From Pseudoalteromonas luteoviolacea (GTDB taxonomy: Bacteria > Pseudomonadota > Gammaproteobacteria > Enterobacterales > Alteromonadaceae), in contig NZ_CP015411.1 in the NCBI RefSeq assembly GCF_001750165.1, positions 3,882,501 to 3,946,500 of the forward strand: a DNA stretch of 64,000 bases. The letters run 5' to 3'. Positions 32,874-42,197 of the stretch are shown in pieces. The notes beneath the pieces are model-generated. The model ran no database searches. It was not told the DNA's origin and was given only the letters and a program-made list of their open reading frames with translations. Numbering within the stretch: the stretch's first letter is position 1; each line of letters opens with the position of its first letter. The position numbers and the translations under genes are program-made.

Positions 32874-34067
32874 ATGATGAATAGAGTAAGTAGTACAGCC
32901 ATCACTGCCTGTTTACTGAGCTTTAGTGCCCAAGCTGAATGGTTTGAAGTGACAGGGTATGCTAATGCATACACCAGTGATCGAGCAGCAGCACGACAAG
33001 AGGCAGTGCAAGATGCCATTACCCAAGCTCTAATCTTCTCTGGCGCCACAGTATCTAGCGTGCAAACGCTGGCTGATGGTGTCCTCGCGCAAGATCATAT
33101 TAAAATTAAAAGTCATGGTGAGATACAAGAGATAAACCTAGTCTCAGAAAATACTCAAGACGGCGTGATGAGCGTGACTCTGCATTTAGATATTTTCCCT
33201 AAACAGCAGCAATGCCCAGAAGAGTCGTTCCATAAACAGATCACCGTCACTCAAAGTCAATTAATACAACCGCATCATGCTAGACTAGGTCAAATTTTTG
33301 ACATTCATAAATCGGCCAGCGAGCGCATGTATCAAACTTTGATGCAGCGAAATATGACGGTCAAGCCAATCCCTTTTATTGATAAGAACATTAATGTTCG
33401 TGCTTTCTTTTCACAGAACTTTGATTACAACGCACAGTTAATTGAGAGCTTAACTTCTGCCAGTAATAGTCAATATGTCTTACTCAGTCAAATCACCGAT
33501 CTTGCTAATACGCATAAGTTAAATAGTGACTACGCCTTTTGGCAAAATGATGAATATGTCAGAAGCTTTAAAATTGACTTTGCCGCTTTTGATGCCATCA
33601 GCAAGGACAAAGTGTGGCAGCAACACTACAGTGTGACCGGTATTTGGCCTTATGAAAAAACCAAAATTGTCGATGTGTATAGTGATACCTTTTGGCATAC
33701 AGATTATGGTAAACGCATTCAAGGCGTGTTTAATAGCCTCGCCCAAGACCTTAACCAAGCATTTGCCTGTTTACCAACTCGAGGGAAGATACTCCACAAA
33801 GACCAGGATCAGTTAGTTATTAACTTGGGAAGTGCACATGGGTTAAAAGTGGGTCAAGAATTAAGTATTGCCCATCGCAGTGATGTCGCTGGTGAAAGAA
33901 ATAAATTTTTCACACGCAGTATCCAAACCATTAATCGTGTTAAGGTCACACAAGTGAATGCGCAAAATGCCATTGCGAAAAACATTCAAAGTAGGCCAAT
34001 GAATAACATTCAAATCAACGACATCGTTGAGCTTATTATTACACCAAGTGAAGATTTTGCTTTATAA
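32874..34067 (+). CDS. flgT: Flagellar H-ring protein FlgT
   Basis: 397 aa, periplasmic, with signal peptide AITACLLSFSAQA. Vibrio FlgT forms the H ring around the LP ring and supports the PomAB stator and polar flagellum. The N-domain EVTGYANAY...ARQEAVQDAITQALIFSGA is the family hallmark, and the C-terminal domain has LVINLGSAHGLKVGQELSI. The presence of flgT, flgO and flgP points to a polar flagellum with outer rings. Confidence 0.92.
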   Translation: MMNRVSSTAITACLLSFSAQAEWFEVTGYANAYTSDRAAARQEAVQDAITQALIFSGATVSSVQTLADGVLAQDHIKIKSHGEIQEINLVSENTQDGVMSVTLHLDIFPKQQQCPEESFHKQITVTQSQLIQPHHARLGQIFDIHKSASERMYQTLMQRNMTVKPIPFIDKNINVRAFFSQNFDYNAQLIESLTSASNSQYVLLSQITDLANTHKLNSDYAFWQNDEYVRSFKIDFAAFDAISKDKVWQQHYSVTGIWPYEKTKIVDVYSDTFWHTDYGKRIQGVFNSLAQDLNQAFACLPTRGKILHKDQDQLVINLGSAHGLKVGQELSIAHRSDVAGERNKFFTRSIQTINRVKVTQVNAQNAIAKNIQSRPMNNIQINDIVELIITPSEDFAL

Positions 34068-34090
34068 CTGTTAAGGGTTGTGTGGCAACT

Positions 34091-34165
34091 TGGCGTCCCC
34101 GGTAGGAATCGAACCTACATCAAAGCCTTAGGAGGGCCCCGTTTTATCCATTAAACTACGGGGAC
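34091..34165 (-). tRNA. tRNA-Arg, anticodon CCU
   Basis: 75 nt with all four arms: acceptor GTCCCCG/CGGGGAC, D-arm GTTT/AAAC, anticodon stem GGGCC/GGCTT with loop CTCCTAA (anticodon CCT in DNA), T-arm GTAGG/CCTAC with TTCGATT, and encoded CCA. It reads AGG. It lies between flgT and the flgO row, away from the tail locus. Confidence 0.96.
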
Positions 34166-34338
34166 ACATTTCTGTGCCAAAATATGATAAGCAATTGTTT
34201 ACGCTATTATATTTATAACAGTGGAACACTATCTATGACAAGCAATTTAATCTGTAAAACCACATTAACGAGCCTGCAATCGTTGGTTCAACATGGAAAA
34301 AAAGAATGGGCCACACTGAGCATAGCCCAATAGATATA

Positions 34339-34980
34339 CTATTTATACGTAACTGTCGCGCTTGGGTGGAGTATAAAATAAGGAATAACGACGTTACTGC
34401 TTGCAACGACTAATCGGCTGTCAAAGTTCAATAAGCGGGTATTCACTTCGACGCCTCTATCGCGATAGATCATAGTGCCTGTTAACACATGGCTAGGTGC
34501 TGGCTTCTTAGGTAACTTTTTCGCATCTCGTGACAGAATAAAATCCCCATTAATTGTAACCGCAATACCTCTGTGAGACTTAAAGTCGAGTGCTGGATAG
34601 CCCATCTTTTGAAATTGATGGATCATTGACTCTGCAAGTTGATTTCCAAGCTGGTTGCTGTTTCGCAAGCTTCTATCAAAGCTAACAAAACTGGTGATTG
34701 CAACGGCGCTAGGAGACACTCCTGACATAGAGTCAGTAAGTTCCAAGGCAATTTGTCCAGCATAGTTGGTCAATTGTTTATTGTGAGCGTAAGTCACAAA
34801 GCCAGGATCAGTATACGCCAACTCAGGCTGCATATTTAACTCATTGGCAAGCGCCGCTAATTGCTGAGCTTGCTGTGCTTTAGGTGATTGTTGCCCTTGA
34901 GGCACAATTTGTGCATGCCTTGAACTCTCACACCCAGCGAGAAAAGCAAGACAACTCAACATCATGATGCTTAATTTCAT
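34339..34980 (-). CDS. FlgO-domain lipoprotein (third of three)
   Basis: 213 aa with lipobox AFLAGCES. The FlgO-like domain covers about residues 60-205: YAGQIALELTDSM, VAITSFVSFD, NQLGNQLAESM, FKSHRGIAVTINGDFILSRDAKKL, HVLTGTMIY. Vibrio FlgO is an outer-membrane protein needed for motility. It is the last gene of a row of three paralogues separated by 5 and 11 nt. Which of the three is the functional FlgO cannot be decided here. Confidence 0.8.
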   Translation of the reverse strand: MKLSIMMLSCLAFLAGCESSRHAQIVPQGQQSPKAQQAQQLAALANELNMQPELAYTDPGFVTYAHNKQLTNYAGQIALELTDSMSGVSPSAVAITSFVSFDRSLRNSNQLGNQLAESMIHQFQKMGYPALDFKSHRGIAVTINGDFILSRDAKKLPKKPAPSHVLTGTMIYRDRGVEVNTRLLNFDSRLVVASSNVVIPYFILHPSATVTYK

Positions 34981-34985
34981 TGATA

Positions 34986-35642
34986 TTACCTACTTGCTCT
35001 CTCTAAGCGAATGCCGTCATGGCCGATTCCATCTCGTAATGCGTTGACGACTGATTGCGGGAGGAAGCCTTGTGCAGTCCCGACAACGGCTTTACTTTTC
35101 ACGCCGACGATCCGTGCATTGACCAACACCCCACCTTGGTGATTTGCCAACGTACCAGCCAAAACATAGTTAAAAGTATGCTCATCAGACAACTCTAAAA
35201 AGTCTCTACTAAATATAAAGTCTCCTTGCTTAGTCACACGCATAAAGTCGGTGGTTTTAAAATCGACAACGGGGACACCAAAGTTATGTAATTCATGGAC
35301 AAAGCTCTCAGAAATCTGATTTCCTAGCAAAGAACCATAGTTGTAATCTTCATCCAGAAAAACAAACGTCGCCACAGCGATTGGCGTTCGATCATTGACA
35401 TAGCGCAAATTGCCAACCATATCTTGCATTAAGTTCTGTACATAATGGGTCACATTTCGACTTGCCATTTGCTGAGAAACCGTCATGCCATGCATCCCTC
35501 CAGGATGAACTTGAAATTGGCTTTCGGAGCTTGCAAACGCATTTTTCTCGACCACGATCGCATCACCCTGCGACTGCATACCATCGGTATTCATGCAGCC
35601 AAACAACACAGGCAATAAAAGTGATAACGCATACTTTTTCAT
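34986..35642 (-). CDS. FlgO-domain lipoprotein (second of three)
   Basis: 218 aa from the ATG at 35642, with signal LLLPVLFGCMN; the 23 upstream in-frame residues overlap the previous gene. The domain includes VATFVFLDED, SLLGNQISESFVHEL, VVDFKTTDFMRVTKQGDFIFSRDFLEL and YVLAGTLANHQGG, collinear with the other two copies. Confidence 0.82.
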   Translation of the reverse strand: MKKYALSLLLPVLFGCMNTDGMQSQGDAIVVEKNAFASSESQFQVHPGGMHGMTVSQQMASRNVTHYVQNLMQDMVGNLRYVNDRTPIAVATFVFLDEDYNYGSLLGNQISESFVHELHNFGVPVVDFKTTDFMRVTKQGDFIFSRDFLELSDEHTFNYVLAGTLANHQGGVLVNARIVGVKSKAVVGTAQGFLPQSVVNALRDGIGHDGIRLERASR

Positions 35643-35653
35643 ATTTCTCTCCG

Positions 35654-36247
35654 TTAATGTTGACCGCGATGAAGTAGCCCATCTCGCATCTGCACTTGCT
35701 CTTCTCCCCACAAGGTTTGCTTGGGTAAACTTACAGACGCCGCTGAAACAGTCTTACTGTTTACCATGTCAATTAGCCTTGCATGGATGGTATATGAGTC
35801 AATATTTTCACTCACACTGCCTGTCAAAATCAGGTCAAATTTGTGGCGTTCTTTCAACTTTTCGATGTCTCGGCTCAAAACACTATCTGAGTCAGAAGAC
35901 AAGCTAATGGCTTTTTGAATTCTAAACTCAACAATCTGTAATCCCATTTGAGTCAAGTAAGTAATAAAGCTTTCTTGTACTTGATTACTTAAACCAGCCC
36001 CTTGATTACTTAATGTATCGGCACCGAGGCTATTATCTTTAAAAAAGCTTGTTACAGCGACAGATGCCCCCGGCTTTAAAGGTCGGCTGTACTGGCTTAA
36101 CTGTGTCGCCAACTCACCAACATAACTGTGAACACTGCGTGCTGGTGGCGCTGATTGCTTTATTACTGTTGTACTAGGTTCAAGCCAATTACTAGTACTA
36201 CAGCCTGTTGTTAGCAAGCTCACAAACACCAAGATCAGAAATCGCAT
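35654..36247 (-). CDS. FlgO-domain lipoprotein (first of three)
   Basis: 197 aa with lipobox LLTTGCST. Domain landmarks: VAVTSFFKDN, GLSNQVQESFITYL, IVEFRIQKAI, SVLSRDIEKLKER and LILTGSVSE. It is the first gene of the row, with a sigma-54-like site about 36 nt upstream. Sequence identity among the three copies is low outside these motifs, so the duplication is old. Confidence 0.82.
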   Translation of the reverse strand: MRFLILVFVSLLTTGCSTSNWLEPSTTVIKQSAPPARSVHSYVGELATQLSQYSRPLKPGASVAVTSFFKDNSLGADTLSNQGAGLSNQVQESFITYLTQMGLQIVEFRIQKAISLSSDSDSVLSRDIEKLKERHKFDLILTGSVSENIDSYTIHARLIDMVNSKTVSAASVSLPKQTLWGEEQVQMRDGLLHRGQH

Positions 36248-36281
36248 TTTGATATACCTCTAAGTTACTGACCCTTGTACA

Positions 36282-36298
36282 TGCAATAATCGAACCAA
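36282..36298 (-). promoter_or_regulatory. Possible sigma-54 promoter for the FlgO row
   Basis: Minus strand TGGTTC ... TTGCA with GG and GC 10 nt apart, about 36 nt before the first FlgO gene. Confidence 0.45.
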
Positions 36299-36379
36299 AC
36301 TATAAGGTAATATCCAATGAGAGTGTTTAATACCGGAAAGTGCATTTTTAGCACTTTTAGAAATAGAAGGAGTGTTTAA

Positions 36380-39289
36380 TTAGGTCTTTGGCATAGGTGC
36401 CTTGTAGCACTTTATTCCTTTTTGTTCAAATTTAAGGCAAGCATTTGCCGCTGCTTGAGCATCCTCAAAGTAATGGTAACCAAGTAAATATTTATTACGC
36501 GCTTTATCATGCACAAAAAATGGCTTATGTGGAAACAACTGAGGCGATTTCTTTGTCAAAATTGATACGTATGTTTTCAATACTTTTAACGAATTAAACT
36601 CGCCACCAACAGTAATAAATCCATTTAATTGGGCCGTTGCCTCAACAACCAAATCCACTTCAAGTAACACATCCCCTTGGCTAGATAAAACAACCTCAAC
36701 TTTTTCCTTTTGCACAATGTGACCTGTAGATTGCTTTTTTACTCTTGCTTCATAATATCCCGGTCTTATGTCACTAAACACATAGTAACCATCATATGCT
36801 GATTTTACGGTAGAAATAACATTGTTATTCCTATCAATAAGTTCAATTTCAGCATAAGCTAACGGCGTTTCCTGGCCATTTTTCTCTTTTTTAAATGCAA
36901 TCCCCTCAAGTTCACCCGCATGTACGACTGGATATTCTAAGTAAGCAATAAAGCCTTTTCTCGGCGTAATTGAATGACCGTCATGAGCTGAAATATAAAA
37001 TGGGTCTGGCAGCGAGTCTTCATCAAGGAGAATGTCTGTTTGACGATTTAAAGGCATGTTGCCAAGTAGAGCCATACCATTTTCGTCTGTAAAGGCCTGA
37101 GCAAACCCTTGCACAGATTTAATCCGCACACCTTTTAACACAACATCATTTTCATCCAGTATTGCGTTGTTATTTTGATCTAAAAATACCTTAACCAATA
37201 CGGACCCTGAACTAGCAAGGCGTCTATCGGTAATAAAAAACTCGTTACTATAACTTTCGTACCCCAAGCTAATCTGACCAGTTAAACCAATTTGCCAATC
37301 ATCATTTTGAAAATAATTAAACTGCCCTGTTAACCTAAACTTATCATTGTGCCAATTTAAACCTGCGCCCAATTTATACCCCTCATCGACAAGCGACTTA
37401 ATATAGTCTAGCTCCACGTCAAATTGATGATTAATCACCCTGCTCAACTGAATTTGATAATCTGTCAGTTGACGTTCTGGCCGGATCTGGTACCCCAACC
37501 CAATGCGGCCATAAGTACCATTTACACGCCCCTGCCATCGCGCAACGCCTTTTACATCATGGCCTTGCAAGCCATCGAAACGCCTATAATCTAACTGATG
37601 ACTAAAAGTACCAAGTGGTGTCGCCATCGATAATAGGTTAGAAGCAAAGAAGTCCGTATTCATGGTGTCATTACGCCAGTTTAAGGTACTCTGATAATTT
37701 AACCTTATTTGATTATGTTGGAGTATATTACCTGCAGCACGAAGTGTAAGTTCTTGCGTACGCTGCTGACGCAACTCATTGGAATCTCTATATGTGATAT
37801 TGTCTGTTAATACAGCGCTTAACGCGTGCTGATTAAACTGTGTACGCCCCTGTAGCAATATCTGCTGCGTGCCTTTTTGATCCCGACTGAAGTCTAGATT
37901 AATTATGCCTTTATTCCATATATCAAACCCCAAACCAGCACTCAGTTGATAAGGGGTTTCTTGCCCTTCGAGTCCAATACGTACTGCGGAATATATCGAT
38001 AAATCATCGCTGATCCCATAATCATATCGACTCAGTAAGTTCCACCCAGCTTCCTCTGATACATTAAGGCTATTACCAAGTAGTGTTTTACCTGTTTCCA
38101 CAATAGATGTATCGAAATACCCTTCACCTTTGGAAAGACTCCCCCCAGCCACATAGTAAGAGCGATTATCTTGTAATACCTGCCCTTGAGGACCATACAA
38201 AATCAGCTCAAACTCATTACTGCCAAAATAAAGCTCAACAAGGTCGAAATTATACACACCGGACTGCACATTAAGCCTTTGATCAATCATGATGCCATTG
38301 TGATATAGCTCCACATCCCAACCAACTTGTATGACTCCACTGATCCTAACTGTTTGTGTATCTACCTGCTTATAAAGCGGCCGATCACTGAGCCTAAAAC
38401 CCCGTGAATATGAAGCACGATGATTTCCGCCTATACGAGTTTCTAAAACATCACCAACTTCAACTTGGGTAACTTCTACAGGGCCAATCCTAACACCCTC
38501 AACATCTTCTCGAGTTAAGCTTAAACGACTTTCGCTGATCAGCTCACCTGAGCGGCCACTGATAAAGTAATTCGCATTCCAAAAGGCCACATCCTGACTT
38601 CCTAAAAGAGAAATTGATGCATCGGCCTCGTTGTTGTTTGTCGTAACCAACGAAGCTTGAAGATCTATTAGAGGTGGGCTCCATGCCTGATATGGTGTCT
38701 CCTTCCAGGGCAAAACAGGTATCTGTGTTGATATACTGGGCGCAAAATGGCGACTTTGTCTAGCTATACGCATTTCTACAGGCAGAGGTTGCTCACTGCG
38801 GAGTAATATTTTCAGATCTTGATAATCTAGGTTGAACTGCAATCGAAACCAGTGAGCTAATAGAGCAGCTTCAACATATACTTCGCCATTGCGCTCTAAT
38901 ACTTGGTGAGTATTAAGCGTCGTGACTTGTCCTGATACATTGACTCGGCGCTGTTTCAGATCCAATTCAAAGCGCTGTGTTTCGTCAATATACCACCCCA
39001 CATATCGCAGCCTACTCTCCTCAGCAACGATGGCAAAATCTAAAGCTGAGAACAGACTTTGCAATTCAAGTAAGACCCCCTCATCACTTTTAACTGCAAA
39101 GACTTCAGAAAGATAATGATCTTTAACATACAACGAGAAGAAGAGCTCTTCTCCACTTTGAATGCGACCATCACCATAACTGCGAATAGGCTGCGTCTGT
39201 GATTTATCGTAACCGGCGTTAGCAAAACACACAGCAGGCGCCATAAAACAAAGCGCTAATAGTGCGGTTGTATAGAGTCTAATGCTCAC
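36380..39289 (-). CDS. Chaperone-usher pathway outer-membrane usher with SPOR-like C-terminus
   Basis: 969 aa with an N-terminal signal (LLALCFMAPAVCFA). It has the usher layout: an N-terminal periplasmic domain (about 30-190), a long stretch of alternating amphipathic strands (about 200-670) as the beta-barrel, a plug-like segment, then two Ig-like carboxypeptidase-regulatory domains (VLVKVFLDQNNNAILDENDV; AEIELIDRNNNVISTVKSAYDGYYVF). The last 70 residues (TYVSILTKK...YHYFEDAQAAANACLKFEQKGIKCYK) resemble a SPOR domain that binds denuded peptidoglycan. It lies 4 nt behind the chaperone gene in a pilus operon. The SPOR-like end is unusual for ushers and is my inference. Confidence 0.75.
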   Translation of the reverse strand: MSIRLYTTALLALCFMAPAVCFANAGYDKSQTQPIRSYGDGRIQSGEELFFSLYVKDHYLSEVFAVKSDEGVLLELQSLFSALDFAIVAEESRLRYVGWYIDETQRFELDLKQRRVNVSGQVTTLNTHQVLERNGEVYVEAALLAHWFRLQFNLDYQDLKILLRSEQPLPVEMRIARQSRHFAPSISTQIPVLPWKETPYQAWSPPLIDLQASLVTTNNNEADASISLLGSQDVAFWNANYFISGRSGELISESRLSLTREDVEGVRIGPVEVTQVEVGDVLETRIGGNHRASYSRGFRLSDRPLYKQVDTQTVRISGVIQVGWDVELYHNGIMIDQRLNVQSGVYNFDLVELYFGSNEFELILYGPQGQVLQDNRSYYVAGGSLSKGEGYFDTSIVETGKTLLGNSLNVSEEAGWNLLSRYDYGISDDLSIYSAVRIGLEGQETPYQLSAGLGFDIWNKGIINLDFSRDQKGTQQILLQGRTQFNQHALSAVLTDNITYRDSNELRQQRTQELTLRAAGNILQHNQIRLNYQSTLNWRNDTMNTDFFASNLLSMATPLGTFSHQLDYRRFDGLQGHDVKGVARWQGRVNGTYGRIGLGYQIRPERQLTDYQIQLSRVINHQFDVELDYIKSLVDEGYKLGAGLNWHNDKFRLTGQFNYFQNDDWQIGLTGQISLGYESYSNEFFITDRRLASSGSVLVKVFLDQNNNAILDENDVVLKGVRIKSVQGFAQAFTDENGMALLGNMPLNRQTDILLDEDSLPDPFYISAHDGHSITPRKGFIAYLEYPVVHAGELEGIAFKKEKNGQETPLAYAEIELIDRNNNVISTVKSAYDGYYVFSDIRPGYYEARVKKQSTGHIVQKEKVEVVLSSQGDVLLEVDLVVEATAQLNGFITVGGEFNSLKVLKTYVSILTKKSPQLFPHKPFFVHDKARNKYLLGYHYFEDAQAAANACLKFEQKGIKCYKAPMPKT

Positions 39290-39293
39290 TTAT

Positions 39294-40103
39294 TCACTGA
39301 GTGGTGATATTAAATACGCGCTGCGAAAAAGCATGATCTCGATATTCCGCCTGTCCAGTATAGGTTACTCTAAATTGACCCTTACCCGTAATAACCTTTC
39401 CAGCCAAAATATTAAGCTCAACCTGTGCCTGCGTTACTTCAGGATAAATTGCATAATTGTTCGCGGTTGCCACATTATTCCACTGCTTAGTACCGTCAGG
39501 CTTCCAATCTACTCGCAACTTACCTAACGCACTCGCTGCGCCCGTTCTAAAAATATCAACCACAATCGTCGGCTTGTCGTTCACATCCGTCGAGAGCTTA
39601 GCTGCTGTAATTTTTACTTCGGGTGGTACTGTCTCTTTTCGATAAATGATAGGAATGCTGTAGCTCAAGATCATATTTAAACTGACCCCTATGGCTTCAG
39701 ACTGACTTTGCTTTTCTGTGGGTAAAGCTTGAAACAATAAATGAGAGCGGTACTCTCCGTTTGTCATGCCTTGTTTACGACGCAATGCTAACTTAACCAC
39801 TTGTCGTTCACCAGCACCAAGATGAACCTGTCTTGGCGTTACCCTCATTAAGTGGCTAAGTTTCCATGGCCCAACTTGTTCAGGGTGGAGATCTCGATAG
39901 CCACCAGCTGGCAGCGCTAGTTTTTCTTTCCACCCCAAACGATACGTTTTAGCTTCATTGCTATTGTTGATTAAGAACACTTTGGCCGTACGCTGACGTT
40001 CATCGAATACCACCCGTGTAGGTGATATCATCAATGACGCCTCTACGACTTGGCAAAAAAGGCATATGGCCAAAGAGCCCATCATTAAAAAATACTTTTT
40101 CAT
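39294..40103 (-). CDS. Periplasmic pilus assembly chaperone (PapD-like)
   Basis: 269 aa with signal MGSLAICLFCQVVEA. The Ig-like donor-strand chaperone fold is shown by LMISPTRVVFDERQRTAKVFLINNS, RVTPRQVHLGAGERQVVKLALRR and SYSIPIIYR. It holds pilin subunits in the periplasm and hands them to the usher. It lies between two DUF4402 subunit genes and the usher gene, with 4-9 nt gaps. Confidence 0.85.
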   Translation of the reverse strand: MKKYFLMMGSLAICLFCQVVEASLMISPTRVVFDERQRTAKVFLINNSNEAKTYRLGWKEKLALPAGGYRDLHPEQVGPWKLSHLMRVTPRQVHLGAGERQVVKLALRRKQGMTNGEYRSHLLFQALPTEKQSQSEAIGVSLNMILSYSIPIIYRKETVPPEVKITAAKLSTDVNDKPTIVVDIFRTGAASALGKLRVDWKPDGTKQWNNVATANNYAIYPEVTQAQVELNILAGKVITGKGQFRVTYTGQAEYRDHAFSQRVFNITTQ

Positions 40104-40112
40104 ACAGCTAAC

Positions 40113-40610
40113 TTAATAATTTACTTCAATATTAACCCATACGCGGTAGGTACCGTCCGGGTATTGCGAGGGCTGAGCATTCACCTCTAACGTGCCCCCT
40201 ATCTTCAATGATGCATTACCTTGTGCATCACTAAAAACACGATCAACATGCTCCAATTCTACAAGGTTTATGCCTTGCACAGGCAGGTTACTATGAGAGA
40301 GCAATGGCGTCACAATGCTGGTCGATACCGAAATATCATATAACGCAGGCAAAGAAGAAATAATTAGTTCAGCGGCTTGCCCACCTGACACCAAATGCAC
40401 AGCGCCACTTGTTACATTTCGCCCGTTCACACCAATTTGAATACGACTCATATTAGTATGATCAGAAATAAGAATGGTCCCAAAATCCAAAGGCGTGACA
40501 ACTTCAATGCGCGCACTGGCCATATCACTGCTCATCACGAATAAGCAGCACAACAAAGCGCCTAGTTTTCTGATTTGGCACGCCCTAATCAAATAGGTCC
40601 TAAGCATCAA
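40113..40610 (-). CDS. DUF4402 pilus subunit (minor)
   Basis: 165 aa with a signal peptide ending SSDMASA. The DUF4402-type beta domain has LDFGTILISD, GGQAAELIIS, LKIGGTLEVNAQPSQYPDGTYRV and the terminal beta strand NIEVNY, as in subunits joined by donor-strand exchange. It is shorter than the upstream subunit, so a minor or tip pilin is likely. Confidence 0.75.
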   Translation of the reverse strand: MMLRTYLIRACQIRKLGALLCCLFVMSSDMASARIEVVTPLDFGTILISDHTNMSRIQIGVNGRNVTSGAVHLVSGGQAAELIISSLPALYDISVSTSIVTPLLSHSNLPVQGINLVELEHVDRVFSDAQGNASLKIGGTLEVNAQPSQYPDGTYRVWVNIEVNY

Positions 40611-40614
40611 AAGG

Positions 40615-41211
40615 CTAGTAACTCAATTCCAGAGTAAATGTACCAACATAAGCACCATCTAAATAGTTGGCTGCGTTACCGGTTGTTGTTGATAACGTTG
40701 CGCCAACATTGAATACCGCCTCGCCATTTGCATCAACTTGGATCTGCTTACCAACGACAGGTGTTGAACTAGAAGCACCCGTTTCAATGTAATATGTGAA
40801 TGACCCCAGAGTAAACCCTGCCGCACCAGTCCCACTGCCCACTGATAAAGACACATCTGTCTCTACGGGATCTGTAATAGATAAACTTGCAAATGGCACG
40901 ACACCCGAAATTTTAAATTGTGCCGGGCTACCTGCAGACAAGATTGCAATTTCAGCATTACTGATATTGGTAGATGCAACTGTAGGCGACTGAGTAGCAT
41001 CCGCTGGAATGGTTAAAGTCGCAGTATCCGTACCAGCATTATCTGCAACCGCTCTAATTGTTCCAAAATCTAAATCTTGGTTTTTTACCAATTCAAAAGC
41101 ATTTTTTACCGTAACCTTTGCATCAAAAGTGGCTTTTTGAGCCGCCACAGAATAAAACGGCAATCCAACGATAACGGCAAATACGCCTAGTTGATTTAAA
41201 TTTTTTTTCAT
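40615..41211 (-). CDS. DUF4402 pilus subunit (major)
   Basis: 198 aa from the ATG at 41211; signal peptide LGVFAVIVGLPFYSVAA. DUF4402 landmarks: NQDLDFGTIRAVA, AEIAILSAGSPAQFKISG, a GANA-type VGATLSTTTGNAANYLDGAY and the terminal FTLELSY. It is the first gene of the operon with a good sigma-70 promoter about 90 nt upstream, consistent with the abundant subunit. Confidence 0.8.
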   Translation of the reverse strand: MKKNLNQLGVFAVIVGLPFYSVAAQKATFDAKVTVKNAFELVKNQDLDFGTIRAVADNAGTDTATLTIPADATQSPTVASTNISNAEIAILSAGSPAQFKISGVVPFASLSITDPVETDVSLSVGSGTGAAGFTLGSFTYYIETGASSSTPVVGKQIQVDANGEAVFNVGATLSTTTGNAANYLDGAYVGTFTLELSY

Positions 41212-41300
41212 ACTCTCATCCTTTAAAGCCCTGCCAAAATGAGCAATGACTCTATATAGTTTCATCAATGCATAAAAGAGTTATTACTCTAAAAAAAGAC

Positions 41301-41329
41301 ACAATACGCAATCAACTGACATACGTCAA
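41301..41329 (-). promoter_or_regulatory. Sigma-70 promoter of the pilus operon
   Basis: Minus strand TTGACG (41324-41329), a 17-nt spacer and TATTGT (41301-41306), about 90 nt before the first pilin gene. Confidence 0.65.
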
Positions 41330-41355
41330 TGTACCTAATATATATACATTTATAT

Positions 41356-41994
41356 CTAATTTTTCAATTCAGAGCAATGTCTTGTGATACTGGACATCGC
41401 TTTACAAAACACCTTGGCTTCTTGCACAGAAGTAAAGCCATTGGCAGTTACATAAAATAGGTTTCTACTTGGATCCGGCTCGGAGATACTCGCTGTTGTA
41501 CGACTAAAGACAAGAGGATAGGCTTGCCTCACGATATTTATCCGCTCCTGTATTACTTTCACCTGAGACTTTGCATGCTGTTCTCTCAAATGAATACCTA
41601 GTAAAAAATCAGGTACAGATATACTCAACGCTTCCATGGCACCTGACTCAATAACTGGTGCAACTGATGTAGTATTGGGGGTAATGGCCTGTATATTTGG
41701 CTCTGAGGAATGTGTGACAACTGCTTGAATCGGCTGTAAGTGGCTATGAATGTCCTCCACTTCTGTTTGCATTGACAATAACTCAAGCAACTGCGTTAAA
41801 TCCGCTTCCATATCCGCCAATCTTTCAATGCTGGCCTGATTATTTTTGTACGAAGCCAACATCGCTTTGTGCGCATGTAATGCCTCTTGCTGAGCAAGCT
41901 TTTCATCCAGAGACAACTCCGAACTCACACACCCAACCAAGTTAACCATGATAAAAATTGAAGCAAAAGTTGGTACTACGAACTTTAAAGGCAT
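41356..41994 (-). CDS. Lipoprotein with SPOR-like C-terminal segment
   Basis: 212 aa. I prefer the ATG at 41994 because AGGTGGG lies 9 nt before it; 42003 is the alternative. Lipobox: MVNLVGCVS. A coiled-coil segment (KLAQQEALHAHKAMLAS, ADMEADLTQLLELL) is followed by a disordered Thr/Pro region. The C-terminus (FYVTANGFTSVQEAKVFCKAMSS) has SPOR-like spacing similar to the usher end, with paired cysteines. It lies upstream of the pilus operon but has its own transcription unit. It may anchor the pilus to peptidoglycan; this is inference. Confidence 0.6.
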   Translation of the reverse strand: MPLKFVVPTFASIFIMVNLVGCVSSELSLDEKLAQQEALHAHKAMLASYKNNQASIERLADMEADLTQLLELLSMQTEVEDIHSHLQPIQAVVTHSSEPNIQAITPNTTSVAPVIESGAMEALSISVPDFLLGIHLREQHAKSQVKVIQERINIVRQAYPLVFSRTTASISEPDPSRNLFYVTANGFTSVQEAKVFCKAMSSITRHCSELKN

Positions 41995-42126
41995 ACAACT
42001 CATCCCACCTAAACAACAGCTACAAAGATCACATACTAAAAGGCTAATGCATTAGACTGACTAAAAAAGACTAATTTGTCCAATAAAACGGATAAAAAGA
42101 TGAGTAAAAGAACAAAAAACAAACAA

Positions 42127-42151
42127 AATAGAATAGAATAGAATAGAATAG
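42127..42151. repeat. Pentanucleotide repeat (AATAG)5
   Basis: Five perfect AATAG copies in the gap between thyA and the SPOR-like lipoprotein gene, about 130 nt upstream of the latter's start. Short tandem repeats of this kind can change length by slippage. An inverted repeat AGGTGGT/ACCACCT follows at 42160-42179. Confidence 0.9.
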
Positions 42152-42197
42152 GGTAAAGCAGGTGGTACTTACACCACCTACTTATCTCTCAAAATTT

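Noticed and set aside
34091..34165. tRNA-Arg as attachment site of the tail locus
   Set aside because: It lies about 10 kb from the locus edge with intact host genes between, and no matching repeat was seen at the edge.
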